Positions 1 through 9,836 of a stretch of 64,000 nucleotides of DNA are shown piece by piece. Source of the DNA: Mitosporidium daphniae (lineage: Eukaryota; Microsporidia); the NCBI RefSeq assembly GCF_000760515.2, contig NW_013546289.1, positions 33,905 to 97,904 on the forward strand, read 5' to 3'. Under the pieces are notes generated by a model. The model was not told the origin of the DNA. It was given only the letters and a program-made list of their open reading frames with translations, and made no database searches. Every line of letters starts with the position of its first letter. Positions within the stretch are counted from its first letter, which is position 1. The position numbers and the translations under genes were made by a program.

Positions 1-3000
1 TTGCACGGCCAAAGTCGACGATTTCGAAAGGTTCTTTTTCCCGTCCACGGCAGAACTCCATTGCTCATCGGCGATATCGATGGCATATTTCGATATGTCC
101 AGAGAATCGATCAATTCCTGCTGCTTTGAGCGAAAGGCAGAGTTGGCAGAAAGTGCAGAAATCCGAAGATCCTCATCTAAGCTTTGAGGCGTGGGATCCC
201 ATGCCGCTTCGTCGGAAAGCGAGCGCTTTGATGTGTTGGGATTCGCTTGGCTTACACCAACATCCGATGTCGTTTGGAGAGACCTGGTAGCCCGATTTTC
301 CTCGTGACCTCTGAAAATATTAAAGAATTTCTTCAGTATCTTTGAAAGCATGGCCAACAGCTGCGAAGAGTTGAGGCCAAGAATATTTTCTAGATCGTCG
401 ATAGACTTCATCTGTCCTCCAATGGAGAGCAGAATTCCGCTTTGCACCGGAGTGAGAGAATCTGACGGCTTTAAAGAAAGCTTACCAAAGAAATAGGCCC
501 TTGCAATGGTTGGGATCAGATCCAATATGACGTGGAAATCGGCGGTGTTGCTAAGATATGCCTCAAGGCGCCTTATGTCGAATTTCGAAAGCAATTCAAT
601 CACATTCGAGTCTTTGGCATCGGCAAATATGTTGTGTGTTTGCTGCTGCTGCTGCTGCATAAGCTCGAGAGCAAGGGCAATTGGCATGTCTCGAAAGGCC
701 ATCGGAAGCAGGTTGTAAAACCTGCAATAAAAGTCGTCAAAAAATAGCTTAAGCCAATCGGAGGGATTTTCGACAACAAAGTTCTTCAACATGATGACGG
801 TGTTTTCACCCGTAAGATCGTTCTTAGTTTGCCTGACATAAACAGGGAGAAACCCAAGGCGTTTCCAAAATTTTGCCAAGCTTTGAGTGAGACCAAATGA
901 GACGCCCACCCAATCCAGCCGCTCTGGAGCCCGCTCGTCCAGCCTGTAAAGCAACGGCGGTAAATTAGCACGAGGGCATAATGACTCCAAGTCCGTCTCT
1001 TCGCTCATATTAGAGTGTGCAGGACTATCCTGCTTTGGGTCTGCAAGTCTTTCATCAGAAAACATTTCGCCTCGATAGTATTGCTCAAGTAGGGTGATTG
1101 CGCGAGTTCCATAGCCCATTTTCTGGAGCTCTGGGTGGGTAGCGATTCGGATAATTCTAGCACCAGAAAGACTGGCAAACTCGGTGTCCTGAAACTGGGT
1201 GGAAATTGTCCAAGGGATCAAATCGCCTCCTCCTCTTTGGCCTCTAGAAATAGATTTCAGGATGCTTTCCCTGGAAAGGGATCCCTCAATACAAACTTGG
1301 AGTACACAAAGAATTTCAGGTATGCAATCTTCGTCAGCTCCAGAGGCTGGACCCAACAACACAAACAAATGGTGGGCAGGTGCATCGCTCATCAACTGCA
1401 GATCGTTTGGTGTGTTTTTGTAGTGCGACGAGACATACAAAAACATCATTTTCTGAAGAAAGGTCTCAGAGGCTTCATGAAAAGAAAATAAAGTGTCTCG
1501 ATTTACATAAAACAGCTGGCAATCTTTAGGATGCGGGCAAGAGGGAGAAGTGCTCTTTTTTACTTCGCCAACAGCATCAAAGCAAAGGAGTTTGTTGAGC
1601 CACTCTTCGATAAGGTCTTTTCTGGCATACCGGATCGGTGCTTCAAGCTTTATCTCTTTTAAGAAGCGTCCAGAGGATCCCCCCTGCTGTTCTCGCAACT
1701 GCTGAATGAGTTTCAGAGATAACGAGCGACCGGTGCCTTCATAACCATGGATTGTAGATGATAGCAATACCAAATACGGGCCAAGAAGCGATTTGACCAA
1801 AGGCAATGGGATGGCCGCTGCCTCGTCGATAACAACAAGCTCTGCTTGGCCCAGTACTCGAAAATCTTCAGGAGCTATGTACTGGATGGTTTGGCGATGC
1901 GTCTTGAAAATATTGACGCGAACCGTAATGCCCGAAAGCTCCTCAGAAGTGGCTTGTATGGCATCATAGTGGGTATGCTCATTATAGCCCAATGCTTCGA
2001 GGCCCTTGAACAGAAAGGAAAATAAAGTCCCCAAATTGGAAGGCGAAGGAGAAGTCACAAAAATGTTGGAGAAACCTTGTGACACGGCAACTGCCATTGC
2101 AAGTCCAAGCGCGGCAGATTTTCCTCTACCTCGAGAGGCCGTTAAAGAGAGCGTAAATCGAAGGGACTTTGCAGATATGGCTTCGGCGATTGAAATCAAT
2201 GCGCGTGTTTGGTCGACAGTCTTGCAAAGATTGCCTATAGTACGAACCACGCCGTCAACCTCAGGTAGCTTGTCCAACATATCTTTGATCCGGGAATTTT
2301 CCTGCTCTTGCAACGTAGAAGGATCCTTTTCAACCCCATCTTCGGTTGAAGAAAGCATGTTTCTGCTAAAGCTCGTAATCGGCAACACATTCAAGGAATC
2401 GTCGATAAACAAGCAGCTATCGCATCGAGAAAGGGAAAGAAGAAATCTTTCGTTGAACCTCCCGACGATATCTTGATCTTTAGTGCCTTCTGTTCTGTAT
2501 CTGGAGTGTACGTCCATCGTCATAGTGTAAAGCTGGCGCAGTGAATTGATGTTATTCAAAAGCAAGACTATCATGCCACCGCCTCGAACGGTCTCGATAG
2601 TTCGGGCCAGTAAGTTTGGAGTGAGCGCCTCAAAATCCTATAAGGAAAGGATTTACGAACACAATACCTGAAGCACACACATGCCGAATGTATTTCCGAG
2701 GATCTTTTCGCTCTCCTTATAATAGCAGTAGCGGATGTCGGTGGTCGACAAAAACCTGTCAAATAAATTATCTTCATTGGCAACGTCGTTTAAAGAAATT
2801 CCCTTTTTTTTCTTGTCCTCAAGCATTCTCATGCGCTTCTTTTTGTTTGAGGAAAACCCAAGCTCCTTTTTGTAGCACCATAAAACAGACGGACGCGCAC
2901 AAACTTGTGCCTTTGAGAGCATGTAATGAAGGTGGATAATTTGATCCCTTCCATGGTCTCCTATCATTACAAAAAGAGACCGATGGTGATTGGACACATT

Positions 3001-3048
3001 GAGCTCGATGAGCGTTTTAATGCGAGGGTCGATTTTCTTGCGGGCCAT
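1..3048 (-). CDS. KRE33: RNA cytidine acetyltransferase Kre33/NAT10 (3' end beyond window)
   Basis: This ATP-dependent acetyltransferase makes N4-acetylcytidine in 18S rRNA and tRNA and is needed for small-subunit assembly in the nucleolus. Exons are complement 3048-2668 and 2637-1, joined over a 30-nt intron (2638-2667) that holds an in-frame stop. 1006 residues are visible against about 1025-1056 in the family, so only a short C-terminus is missing. The N-terminus carries the family block ending GMCVLQ-DFEAL. A helicase-type P-loop (SRGRGKSAALG) lies near residue 298, a DEAAAIPLP Walker B follows, and the GNAT acetyl-CoA motif (HPELQKMGYGTRA) is near residue 630. A CTG run at about 641-658 encodes six glutamines. 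A TTAGGGTT motif lies about 28 bp upstream of the ATG. Identification is secure. Confidence 0.95.
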
Positions 3049-3210
3049 TAAAAAAAATAAAATTTATAAATTTCATTAGGGTTGCTCCATATGCACGCGG
3101 CAATGCAAGAAAGGTTTATCTGCATGTGTGTTGATTTGCTGATGCAATGGCACATGTTTATCTGCACTTTATCAAGAACGTCATACTGATGGCCGAAATA
3201 CTTCTTTCCA

Positions 3211-3432
3211 ATGTGTTCATGCTGTTGTGAAAGCTGCTACTGCGTTTTGAATGGCATTCTCGCCATTTTCATTCCGCCGCTAACCGTATTGATCGATCGA
3301 GGCTGTACTAGCGACTTGCTGCTTAACATTCTTTTAACGCTGCTTGGCTGGATCCCCGGTACCATCCATGCCTGGTTTCTACTTTGCGAAAGCAGGGAAT
3401 ACCGAAGAGCCATGCACGAGTGTCCAAGATGA
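3211..3432 (+). CDS. PMP3: Pmp3/UPF0057 family proteolipid, copy 1
   Basis: A 73-residue membrane protein of the Pmp3 (plasma membrane proteolipid 3, stress-induced hydrophobic peptide) family, which modulates membrane potential and cation tolerance. It has a Cys-rich start (MCSCCCESC), then two transmembrane helices around the family block RGC..DLL.NI.LTLLGWIPG.IHA. It lies divergently 162 bp from the Kre33 start. Its TGA is followed by an AATAAA-type signal and only 27 bp later by a small membrane ORF. A second, more divergent copy begins 331 bp downstream, so this is a tandem duplication. No intron. Confidence 0.9.
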   Translation: MCSCCCESCYCVLNGILAIFIPPLTVLIDRGCTSDLLLNILLTLLGWIPGTIHAWFLLCESREYRRAMHECPR

Positions 3433-3459
3433 CCCAATAAAGTTTAATTTTAAACAAAA

Positions 3460-3588
3460 ATGTTCCAATCTCAGCCGTCGCCCCAAGAGATAGCCTTCAA
3501 TCGCTACCAGGTCAAACTGGTGTGGTATCAAATTGGTGTCGTTGCAGCGCTTATTTTTATAGGTTTGCATGTGCAGATTTATTTTTAG
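3460..3588 (+). CDS. 42-residue single-span membrane micro-protein, unrecognised
   Basis: An ATG-to-TAG frame of 42 codons fills the gap between the two Pmp3 genes. The first half is polar (MFQSQPSPQEIAFNRYQVK). The second half is one hydrophobic helix (WYQIGVVAALIFIGLHVQIYF) reaching the C-terminus, so a tail-anchored topology is likely. Small subunits of OST, TOM or respiratory complexes look like this, but I cannot match it to a named family. It starts 27 bp after copy 1 of Pmp3. Length alone is weak evidence, and the gene could be spurious. Confidence 0.4.
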   Translation: MFQSQPSPQEIAFNRYQVKLVWYQIGVVAALIFIGLHVQIYF

Positions 3589-3763
3589 CTCCCTTTTCTG
3601 TCGCCCGATACTTGAGGGCTTCAACCCAACCCTAACCCAGTCTTAATAAAGGCATTGCAACCTCTCGATCGCAGAAAACCACCAAATAAAAATAAAAATG
3701 CCACGAAATAAATAGCGCGTGGAATATTTGCCGCATCAATGATACCATCAATTTGTGCATCAA

Positions 3764-3964
3764 ATGTTCTGTGGAGAGTGCAGGCTATGCTTTGTTCTGA
3801 AAGTCACATTGGCCTTTCTGTGTCCCCAGCTTGTTGTCTTTATGGATCGGGGATTTAGTGTGCATCTATTTATTAATATCATTTTGAGCATGTTCCTTTG
3901 GATCCCCGGGGTCATACATGCTTTGATGGTGACGCTCAAGCCTAACTCTAAAACACCTAATTAA
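3764..3964 (+). CDS. Pmp3/UPF0057 family proteolipid, copy 2
   Basis: 66 residues, starting at the first ATG of the frame (MFCGECRLC). It keeps the family layout: Cys-containing N-terminus, first hydrophobic helix, the block MDRGF..HLFINIILSMFLWIPGVIHAL, and a short polar tail. It differs at many positions from the copy at 3211-3432, so the tandem duplication is not recent. An AACCCTAA motif at 3628-3635 lies about 130 bp upstream. Expected role as for copy 1: a small membrane proteolipid affecting ion balance. Confidence 0.85.
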   Translation: MFCGECRLCFVLKVTLAFLCPQLVVFMDRGFSVHLFINIILSMFLWIPGVIHALMVTLKPNSKTPN

Positions 3965-3994
3965 GAAATTTAATAAACAATAAAAGCGAGCACG

Positions 3995-4402
3995 TCATTT
4001 CATTACAAAGCTTGCATTTCGAAGTGCCAGGTAGTCTTGTATTTGGCTTTGGGAAAGTTTTTTGATCACTTGATAGGCATCGACGGACGAATATCTCAGT
4101 GTGGATCGAGGATCGACATATGCCATTTCCAGACCCGTAATGTCACAGTACTTTAGCTGCGGAAGTAGGGAGGGTAAAACATCCATTGAGCCCCAAGGGG
4201 AGCACAAAGGGTCAGAGGTCGATGTAGACGAAAGGCTTTTAATGCTTTTCCATTTTCGCTTTGATCCGATAAAAGAATTCCACTGTGGATTCTTGAAAGG
4301 CTTGGTGTTATGAGCGTCAAAGAGTCCATTTTGAAGGAGGGGGGCCTGCTGCGCGGCATTTTTGGGATTGGAAGACGACCCCCTTTTGGAGAGGATAACC
4401 AT
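3995..4402 (-). CDS. IES6: INO80 chromatin-remodelling complex subunit Ies6/INO80C (YL1-C domain)
   Basis: 135 residues with no intron. The start is the first ATG of the frame (MVILSKRG). The middle holds the Ies6-type motif PFKNPQW...KRKWKSIKSL. The last 50 residues form a YL1 C-terminal domain (YCDITGLEMAYVDPRSTLRYSSV, then QDYLALRNA). In yeast, Ies6 with Arp5 forms the module that couples INO80 ATPase activity to nucleosome sliding. The paired PFKNP motif and YL1-C domain favour Ies6 over Swc2/Vps72. The stop lies 30 bp from the end of Pmp3 copy 2, convergently. Confidence 0.85.
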   Translation of the reverse strand: MVILSKRGSSSNPKNAAQQAPLLQNGLFDAHNTKPFKNPQWNSFIGSKRKWKSIKSLSSTSTSDPLCSPWGSMDVLPSLLPQLKYCDITGLEMAYVDPRSTLRYSSVDAYQVIKKLSQSQIQDYLALRNASFVMK

Positions 4403-4882
4403 ACTGCGGCTAAAAAAGCAGTCTATAAATTTTAACGACCCAACAATGAACAAACATTGGCCCAAATTGGGCTGTTAACCCTGGCATTGAGAACCCTAAA
4501 TTTTGGGGATATCCACTGAAATCGCGATTGAAACCAAGGCTGGCTCCGTGTATTTGGGCCCCTAACCCTAAATGACCTTCGTGCTATGGCGGGTTAAGAT
4601 TCCAGCTTCCAAATACGAGGAACACTCCAGAAACAATTGGCATGCAATATATGTATCTGGCATAAAAGTCGAGATTTATGTGTTCTAAATTGATCCGAAA
4701 TACAGACACATGTTCTTATAATGCTTACGGATCGTTCTTGATGGATATCAGACTAACTTTGAACTTAATGCCCCGTGCCCGGCTTGAACCAGATTGAACT
4801 GCAAACCGACATCGATGTTGGCACTAAAATTAAACACTTCCAGTACATTTCGTAACATTGCGCCGTGGCATTTGTATATTTT
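4403..4882. other. 480-bp divergent intergenic region with two telobox-like motifs and a 38-codon ORF
   Basis: This is the promoter region between Ies6 (left) and COX5A (right) and the longest gap in the window. AACCCTAA occurs at 4492-4499 and 4564-4571. A frame at 4572-4688 (+) starts right after the second motif and encodes 38 residues (MTFVLWRVKIPASKYEEH...). A GT...AG pair just before its stop could extend it, but I recognise no family and count it as doubtful. No tRNA fold was found. Confidence 0.5.
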
Positions 4883-5314
4883 ATGATTTCCAATTTAAAA
4901 TCGCTGCTCAAAATCAACCCACCACGGCAGTTTTTGTTTGCCGAACGCATTTTGAAAAAGAGCCTTGCTCCCCCTTTTGCATGTTCAAATTCGTATTCAT
5001 CATCGCGTGAACTGGATACTGTCGAGGCTTACGAGCGTGAATGGGTGGACTTTTTTAAAACGGCTCCCGACCAATTCGAGCTGTATCGTGGGCTCAACAA
5101 TGCCTTCTCTTATGACATTGTGCCGACGGTACCTATTGTGCGCGAGGTGTTACTTGCATGCCGTCGTCTGAATCATCTCCCCACTGCAATTCGTCTTCTC
5201 GCCGCCCTAAGAGCAAAGGTCGACACTGTGGACCAGTACAAGCTTTACCTTACGGCGATTGAAGACTTGCGTTTGGAGTTGGGAGTTCCTGCCCCCGAAG
5301 AAATTGGCGTATAG
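4883..5314 (+). CDS. COX6: Cytochrome c oxidase subunit 5A (yeast Cox6)
   Basis: 143 residues with no intron. A basic, Ser-rich presequence (MISNLKSLLKINPPRQFLF...) should target it to mitochondria. The mature part matches COX5A/Cox6: YEREWVDFFKTAPDQFELYRGLNNAFSYD, then a helix-turn-helix with the VDTVDQYKLYL and LRLELG segments. It is a nuclear-encoded peripheral matrix subunit of complex IV. Its presence implies electron transport to oxygen, unlike classical microsporidia with mitosomes. The ATG at 4883 is the first of the frame. The gene ends 46 bp from the convergent Rad23 gene. Confidence 0.92.
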   Translation: MISNLKSLLKINPPRQFLFAERILKKSLAPPFACSNSYSSSRELDTVEAYEREWVDFFKTAPDQFELYRGLNNAFSYDIVPTVPIVREVLLACRRLNHLPTAIRLLAALRAKVDTVDQYKLYLTAIEDLRLELGVPAPEEIGV

Positions 5315-5360
5315 AAAGAAATAAATTTACTGGTTAGTACTGATCGTTGGTGCTAGGATT

Positions 5361-6513
5361 TCAATCGTTAATTGCATCTTCGCGATTGATGCCAGTGTCA
5401 TCGTCGTTGGGGGTATCGAAGAGATAATTTGCCGCCAGGGATTCGTCCTTGTCGCAGGCAAAAAATGCTTCTATTGCTCTTTGGCGAGGGAATCCCAAAT
5501 CAACCAGTCGGTCTATTGCCTCCTTTTCTTGTGAAGATACTTGAATGTATTGGGTATGTGGAATGGCAGTTGCGCTTTCAATAGGCATGCCAGAGCTCTC
5601 GAGCACTGCATTTTGGCCCAATATTTGATCCGGAACATCGATGTCTTCATTTATTTCTTCAGACACTTCCTCATCAAATACTTCTTGCTCGGAATCATTA
5701 TTGTCTGTGGCACCTTGTCCCTCCTCTTCATCGTCTTCTTCCAGAAGGGCCAGAAATTCGGTCTGGTTTTCATTGATTAGCTATGGTAAGGATTATCATG
5801 GGATACTTGAAGAAGCCGTGGATTTACGCTGCCGATTTGCTGAAGAAGCGGCTGCAATAAGTGAGGTTGTCGGTTCAGCAAAGCCCTTAACTGCTGGAAC
5901 TGGGGATCGGTTTTAAGGAACGATAACGATTGCAGGCCACCGTTTCCGGCAGAGAGCCCATATGTGTCGTTATCGGATGGCTCTGGAATGTTCCCTGAAA
6001 AATGTGTCAAAGAGCTAGCTTACCTGAGAATAAATATTCGGCCGCCCTATCTGGATCGTTAAATGCTGCCTTCATGGCCTTTACGACGATATCCCTATCA
6101 AAGCCGCCCATTTCCATTAATGTAAGGATTTCTATCTCATGTTCCGATGTATTTTCTGTATCGGCAGCTCCATTGGCGGGAGGCGCTTCTTTAGCAACTT
6201 CCGGCAATTTCTTTGTTTCGCTTTGGATAGCGGATACTGGCGGTACTGGAGATGTTGCCGAAACTTTCTTCTTAATCATCATCACCAGAAAGTCTTTGTC
6301 CTTGACATTGCAGCTAGATATGGTCGAAGAGTCACCGAGAACTTTGCCTACAAATAAAAAGCCAGAATTACCTTGGAAAATTATTATTTGCGAAGCAAAA
6401 CCAAACCCTTCCTGAGCTTCGATGGTCTGCTTTACAGTCTGGATGGAGGCCCCATCGTCAACCTCGATGGAAAAGGTCTTTTGTTGAAGGGTTTTTATGG
6501 TAAGTTTAATCAT
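5361..6513 (-). CDS. RAD23: Rad23-type ubiquitin receptor (UBL-UBA-XPCB-UBA)
   Basis: Exons: complement 6513-6372, 6347-6024, 5994-5807, 5780-5361, giving 357 residues. Introns are 24, 29 and 26 nt. Order: UBL domain (1-78), linker, UBA1 (LMEMGGFDRDIVVKAMKAAFN) near 130-165, STI1/XPC-binding region (DPQFQQLRALLNRQPHLL), acidic linker, and C-terminal UBA2 (DRLVDLGFPRQRAIEAFFACDKDESLAANYLF). It shuttles ubiquitinated proteins to the proteasome and binds Rad4/XPC in nucleotide excision repair. The 24-nt intron (6348-6371) is in frame and free of stops. Removing it restores the UBL strand IIFQGKVLGD, which argues that it is real. Confidence 0.93.
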
Positions 6514-6543
6514 TAAAAATTAATAACCAAATTTTCAATTTAA

Positions 6544-7569
6544 TTAATTAACACAATCCTCGTCATCGCCCCTCCCTTGGTGGCGGTCGAACTCATCGAG
6601 TTCAGATTCGATTTCCTAGTATAAAAGAAGCACGCATACTCTGGGCTCCCGTGGCTCCTGATGTTCGGAATACTGGATTGCATTGTCAATGTGGGATAAG
6701 ATGTCGCCAATGGAATCCTCGTCTCGGATATTGAACGGCAAAAACTGCACCATATTGAATTCCTCGATCTAAGGGAACGCGTTAATAAATGGCCGCATTA
6801 CCAGGCCAACAATAGCCTCATTCAGTTTCCTAAACTTTGGGTTCATCCCAAGATGCTCGGAACAAGATTTTTCATCGGTTCTGAGCCAATCCAAAAGTAG
6901 GCTTGGGTCTGAATTAAAAAACCTAACAATAAACCACATCGAGCAAACCGTGATATTTGCTCTGATTCAAGAGTGGCGTCATCCACAAGGTCCAGCTTTG
7001 TAATGACGTTGATGTGCGGAATTTCAAGCTGCACCATGGCGCTCATCGCACTTAGCACTCCAGAAAAGAACTTTGACACGTCTTGTAGAAACACAGATTC
7101 GAGCAAATATACACAACACACTTGATATCCCATGCGCTGGAACACAGAAATGATGTTTTTGAAAATCGAAAAATGAGTGTAAAGCTCCAACTGTCCGGGA
7201 CAGTCAACCAGCAGAAACTCGTTGTCATATTGGCCTAAATCGTCCTCCAGCCAATCGATATTTTCCAACAGATATCTACAAATATGCGGGAAATCGGTAC
7301 TCCATGGAATAAATGAGACCTCCATTTGGGCCCAGTGCTAACTCCTCCATAACTTCGTCTACGGTGATGAGGTCTTTGATGTCCTTTGAAACCGGGGCGG
7401 GGAAGTGGTCCGCCGCGGGATCCAAATTGAGTAGATGGATTGCCCGCTTCGTACACGATCCATATGTGACCAGATGATTACAAAATGTGCTCTACACGCA
7501 TAAACGGCCACGCTCCGATACCTTTCCAACGCCGGCGGGGCCAACAACAAAAACGGCAAAGTTGACCAT
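6544..7569 (-). CDS. GPN3: GPN-loop GTPase 3
   Basis: Exons: complement 7569-7522, 7491-7301, 7275-6935, 6908-6802, 6768-6640, 6615-6544, giving 295 residues (human GPN3 284). Introns are 30, 25, 26, 33 and 24 nt. The P-loop GPAGVGKS is split by the first intron right after its Lys. The GPN motif lies in ALGPNGGLIYSMEY, followed by DCPGQLELYTH (G3) and TKLDLV (G4). GPN3 pairs with GPN1 for assembly and nuclear import of RNA polymerase II. The 5' edge of the third intron is the least certain (GTTTAT at 6934; an upstream GTGG is the alternative). It shares a 46-bp promoter with the aminopeptidase gene. Confidence 0.92.
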
Positions 7570-7615
7570 TAAAGTGGGCCGATTTAAAATTTTGCCAAAT
7601 AAATTTTGGCAATTT
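7570..7615. promoter_or_regulatory. 46-bp divergent promoter GPN3 / Xaa-Pro aminopeptidase
   Basis: Only 46 bp separate the two start codons, which point away from each other. The segment holds an AT-rich core (gatttaaaattttgcc) of the TTTAAA/AAATTTT type seen upstream of many genes here. Transcription of at least one gene must start within this segment or inside the other gene. Confidence 0.6.
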
Positions 7616-9691
7616 ATGCAATTTTTACGATCAATGCAGCTCAAAACACCGCTTTCGGCCACTGCCCGATTGGAGGCGCTCCGGGCGCAAATGAAGCTTC
7701 ATTCAATACACGCATACTATGTGCCGGGCGAAGATGCACATCAGGTAGATTTTTTGCAAGCCTATTTTGCAGAGTGAATATATATCTGCCTGCGATTCCA
7801 GAAGGGCATATATTTCCGGGTTTACCGGCTCGGCAGGAGCCGCGATCATCACCATGAAGGAGGCCGCGCTTTGGACAGATGGCAGATACTTTCTGCAGGC
7901 GGAGCAACAGCTGGATCCCAAGGCCTGGATATTAATGAAGAGCGGGCTGCCCGGCACTCCCCAAAAGGAAGAATGGATTATGGAGAAATTAAAGGCTCCA
8001 AACTCGACGCTTGGATTTGACCCAACCCTAGTCCCCTTTGATTTGATCCAAAAATGGAAGGGCTACTGGAGCGCTCAAAATGCACCCATAGAAATATGTC
8101 CGATTGACCAAAACCTGGTCGATCTGGCGTGGAGCTGTAGGCCCGCTCGTCCTTGCAATGCAGTTTCCGAGCTTGCCCTTTCATTTTGCGGAAAATCATT
8201 TGAGGACAAGCTCAAAGACCTTCGCTCGAAAATCGAGGCCGAAAAATGTGCCGGCCTGCTTGTGTCGTCTCTGGATGAAATAGCATGGATTTTGAACTGG
8301 AGAGGCTCCGATATCGATTTCAACCCGGTCTTTTATTCATATTTGTGGATTGCAAAAGACTGTGTTTACCTGTATATCGATGCTAGGGTTAGCTTTAGTC
8401 CTACAACTATTCCAACTAGAATGGAGCAATCAACTGTCTTGCCAAAAACCTAACGCCGCCCGTTGTCATCAGAGACTACAATGCGCTTTTTTCCGATCTC
8501 AAGTGCTGGAAGGAGCTCTCAAATACGTTTGACCGCGTTTTGATGGCCAAAGGCGTGTCTTCGGTAGATCTTGTCGAATCTGCAGGCGGCGAGGTAAGAT
8601 ATTTTGTATTTAGGGGTAGGAAAAAGTGAAGCTTCTGCCCTCAATCGTTTCTCCCTTGAAGGCAGTGAAAACTAGAGTTGAGATTGACGGATTTCGCAAG
8701 GCACACGTACAAGACGGAGTTGCATTGGTATTTACAGTTTGGCTTAGCCGTAGGTGAGATTCTTTTGTTGGCTTGAATCTGCTCTCACATCAAACCAGGC
8801 TGTAAGTGAATCCACAGCGGCAAACAAACTCAAGGAATTCAGAAGTCAAGGGAAAAACTATGTCGGCCTCAGCTTTGACACCATCTCGGCTTCTGGCCCC
8901 AATGCCGCCATCATCCATTACAAGCCTTCCGCAGAGCTCTCTAGATCGCTTTCGCTTGATGAAATTTATCTGTGTGATTCTGGCGCGCAATATTTGTATG
9001 TGCCCTTTGCTGGCTTAGTTTAGGAACGGGACAACGGACGTTACTCGGACGCTGCATTTTGGAACGCCTTCTTTGGAAGAGAAGATGGATTTCACGCGGG
9101 TTTTGAAGGGCAACCTTGCGCTTGGAAGCATTGTGTTCCCCGAAAAGACCTCCGGCTTTCATCTCGATGTTCTGGCAAGACAGTTTTTATGGGAAAGCGG
9201 CAAGGATTATAGGCATGGCACTGGCCATGGCGTCGGCCATTATCTTAATGTGCACGAAGGTCCGCATGGCATTGGATTTCGCGAAGAATATCTCAAAAAT
9301 ACGCTTGTTGACGGCATGGTGGTCACCAATGGTATTGCTGCATTGTTGCTGTTTTCATTAGAGCCTGGATTTTACAAAGACAGTGCCTTCGGTATCAGAA
9401 TCGAGGACATTATGATTGTGCGAAGCAAGACTGATTTTCCGGAACCCGCTTTTGGGGGCGTTGCCTTTTACGAATTTGAAAAGGTTACAATGGTATTTTT
9501 GACCCTTTGTTAACCAACCCTAGTGTCCGTATCAGAAAAAACTCGTGCAAATTTCAATGCTTACACCGAAGGAAATTAACCTAATCGACCAGTATCATAG
9601 TCAAGTTTATGTTACTTTGGCACCGCTTTTGAAGGAGCTTGATGCCAAAGCATTAGATTGGCTAAAGAGAGAAACCAGCCCCATCTGCTAA
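7616..9691 (+). CDS. XPNPEP1: Xaa-Pro aminopeptidase 1 (aminopeptidase P, M24B)
   Basis: Exons: 7616-7744, 7773-8387, 8420-8593, 8620-8727, 8754-8995, 9024-9331, 9362-9492, 9524-9691, giving 624 residues (human cytosolic enzyme 623). Seven introns of 26-32 nt interrupt it. It releases the N-terminal residue before proline, using two metal ions. Visible blocks: [27 protein letters not shown] at the start of the creatinase N-domain, DSGAQYLNGTTDVTRT (two Asp ligands), HGTGHGVGHYLNVHEGPHGIG (His), NEPGFY and FGIRIED (Glu ligands). The alternative ATG at 7634 is possible. All metal ligands are present, so it should be active. Confidence 0.95.
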
Positions 9692-9836
9692 TGTAATTGA
9701 AACAATAAAATTTATGTCCCAAGTTTAGGGTTAGCAAACGCGCTTTAGGGTTTTCGGGATTTTGGCGGCCTTGTGCACTCAAAATGCACACCTTGGAGTT
9801 GGTTTTAAATTTTGGCTTCATTTTACCCTTTTCAAA

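Noticed and set aside
4765-4860. Possible tRNA on the minus strand (B-box-like GGTTCAAGCC)
   Set aside because: A T-arm can be drawn, but no matching acceptor 5' strand (CCCCGTG) or A box lies at the right distance.
8594-8613. 20-nt intron ending at the first TTTAG in the aminopeptidase gene
   Set aside because: It would be followed in frame by GGG-TAG; using the next AG gives a 26-nt intron and an uninterrupted frame.
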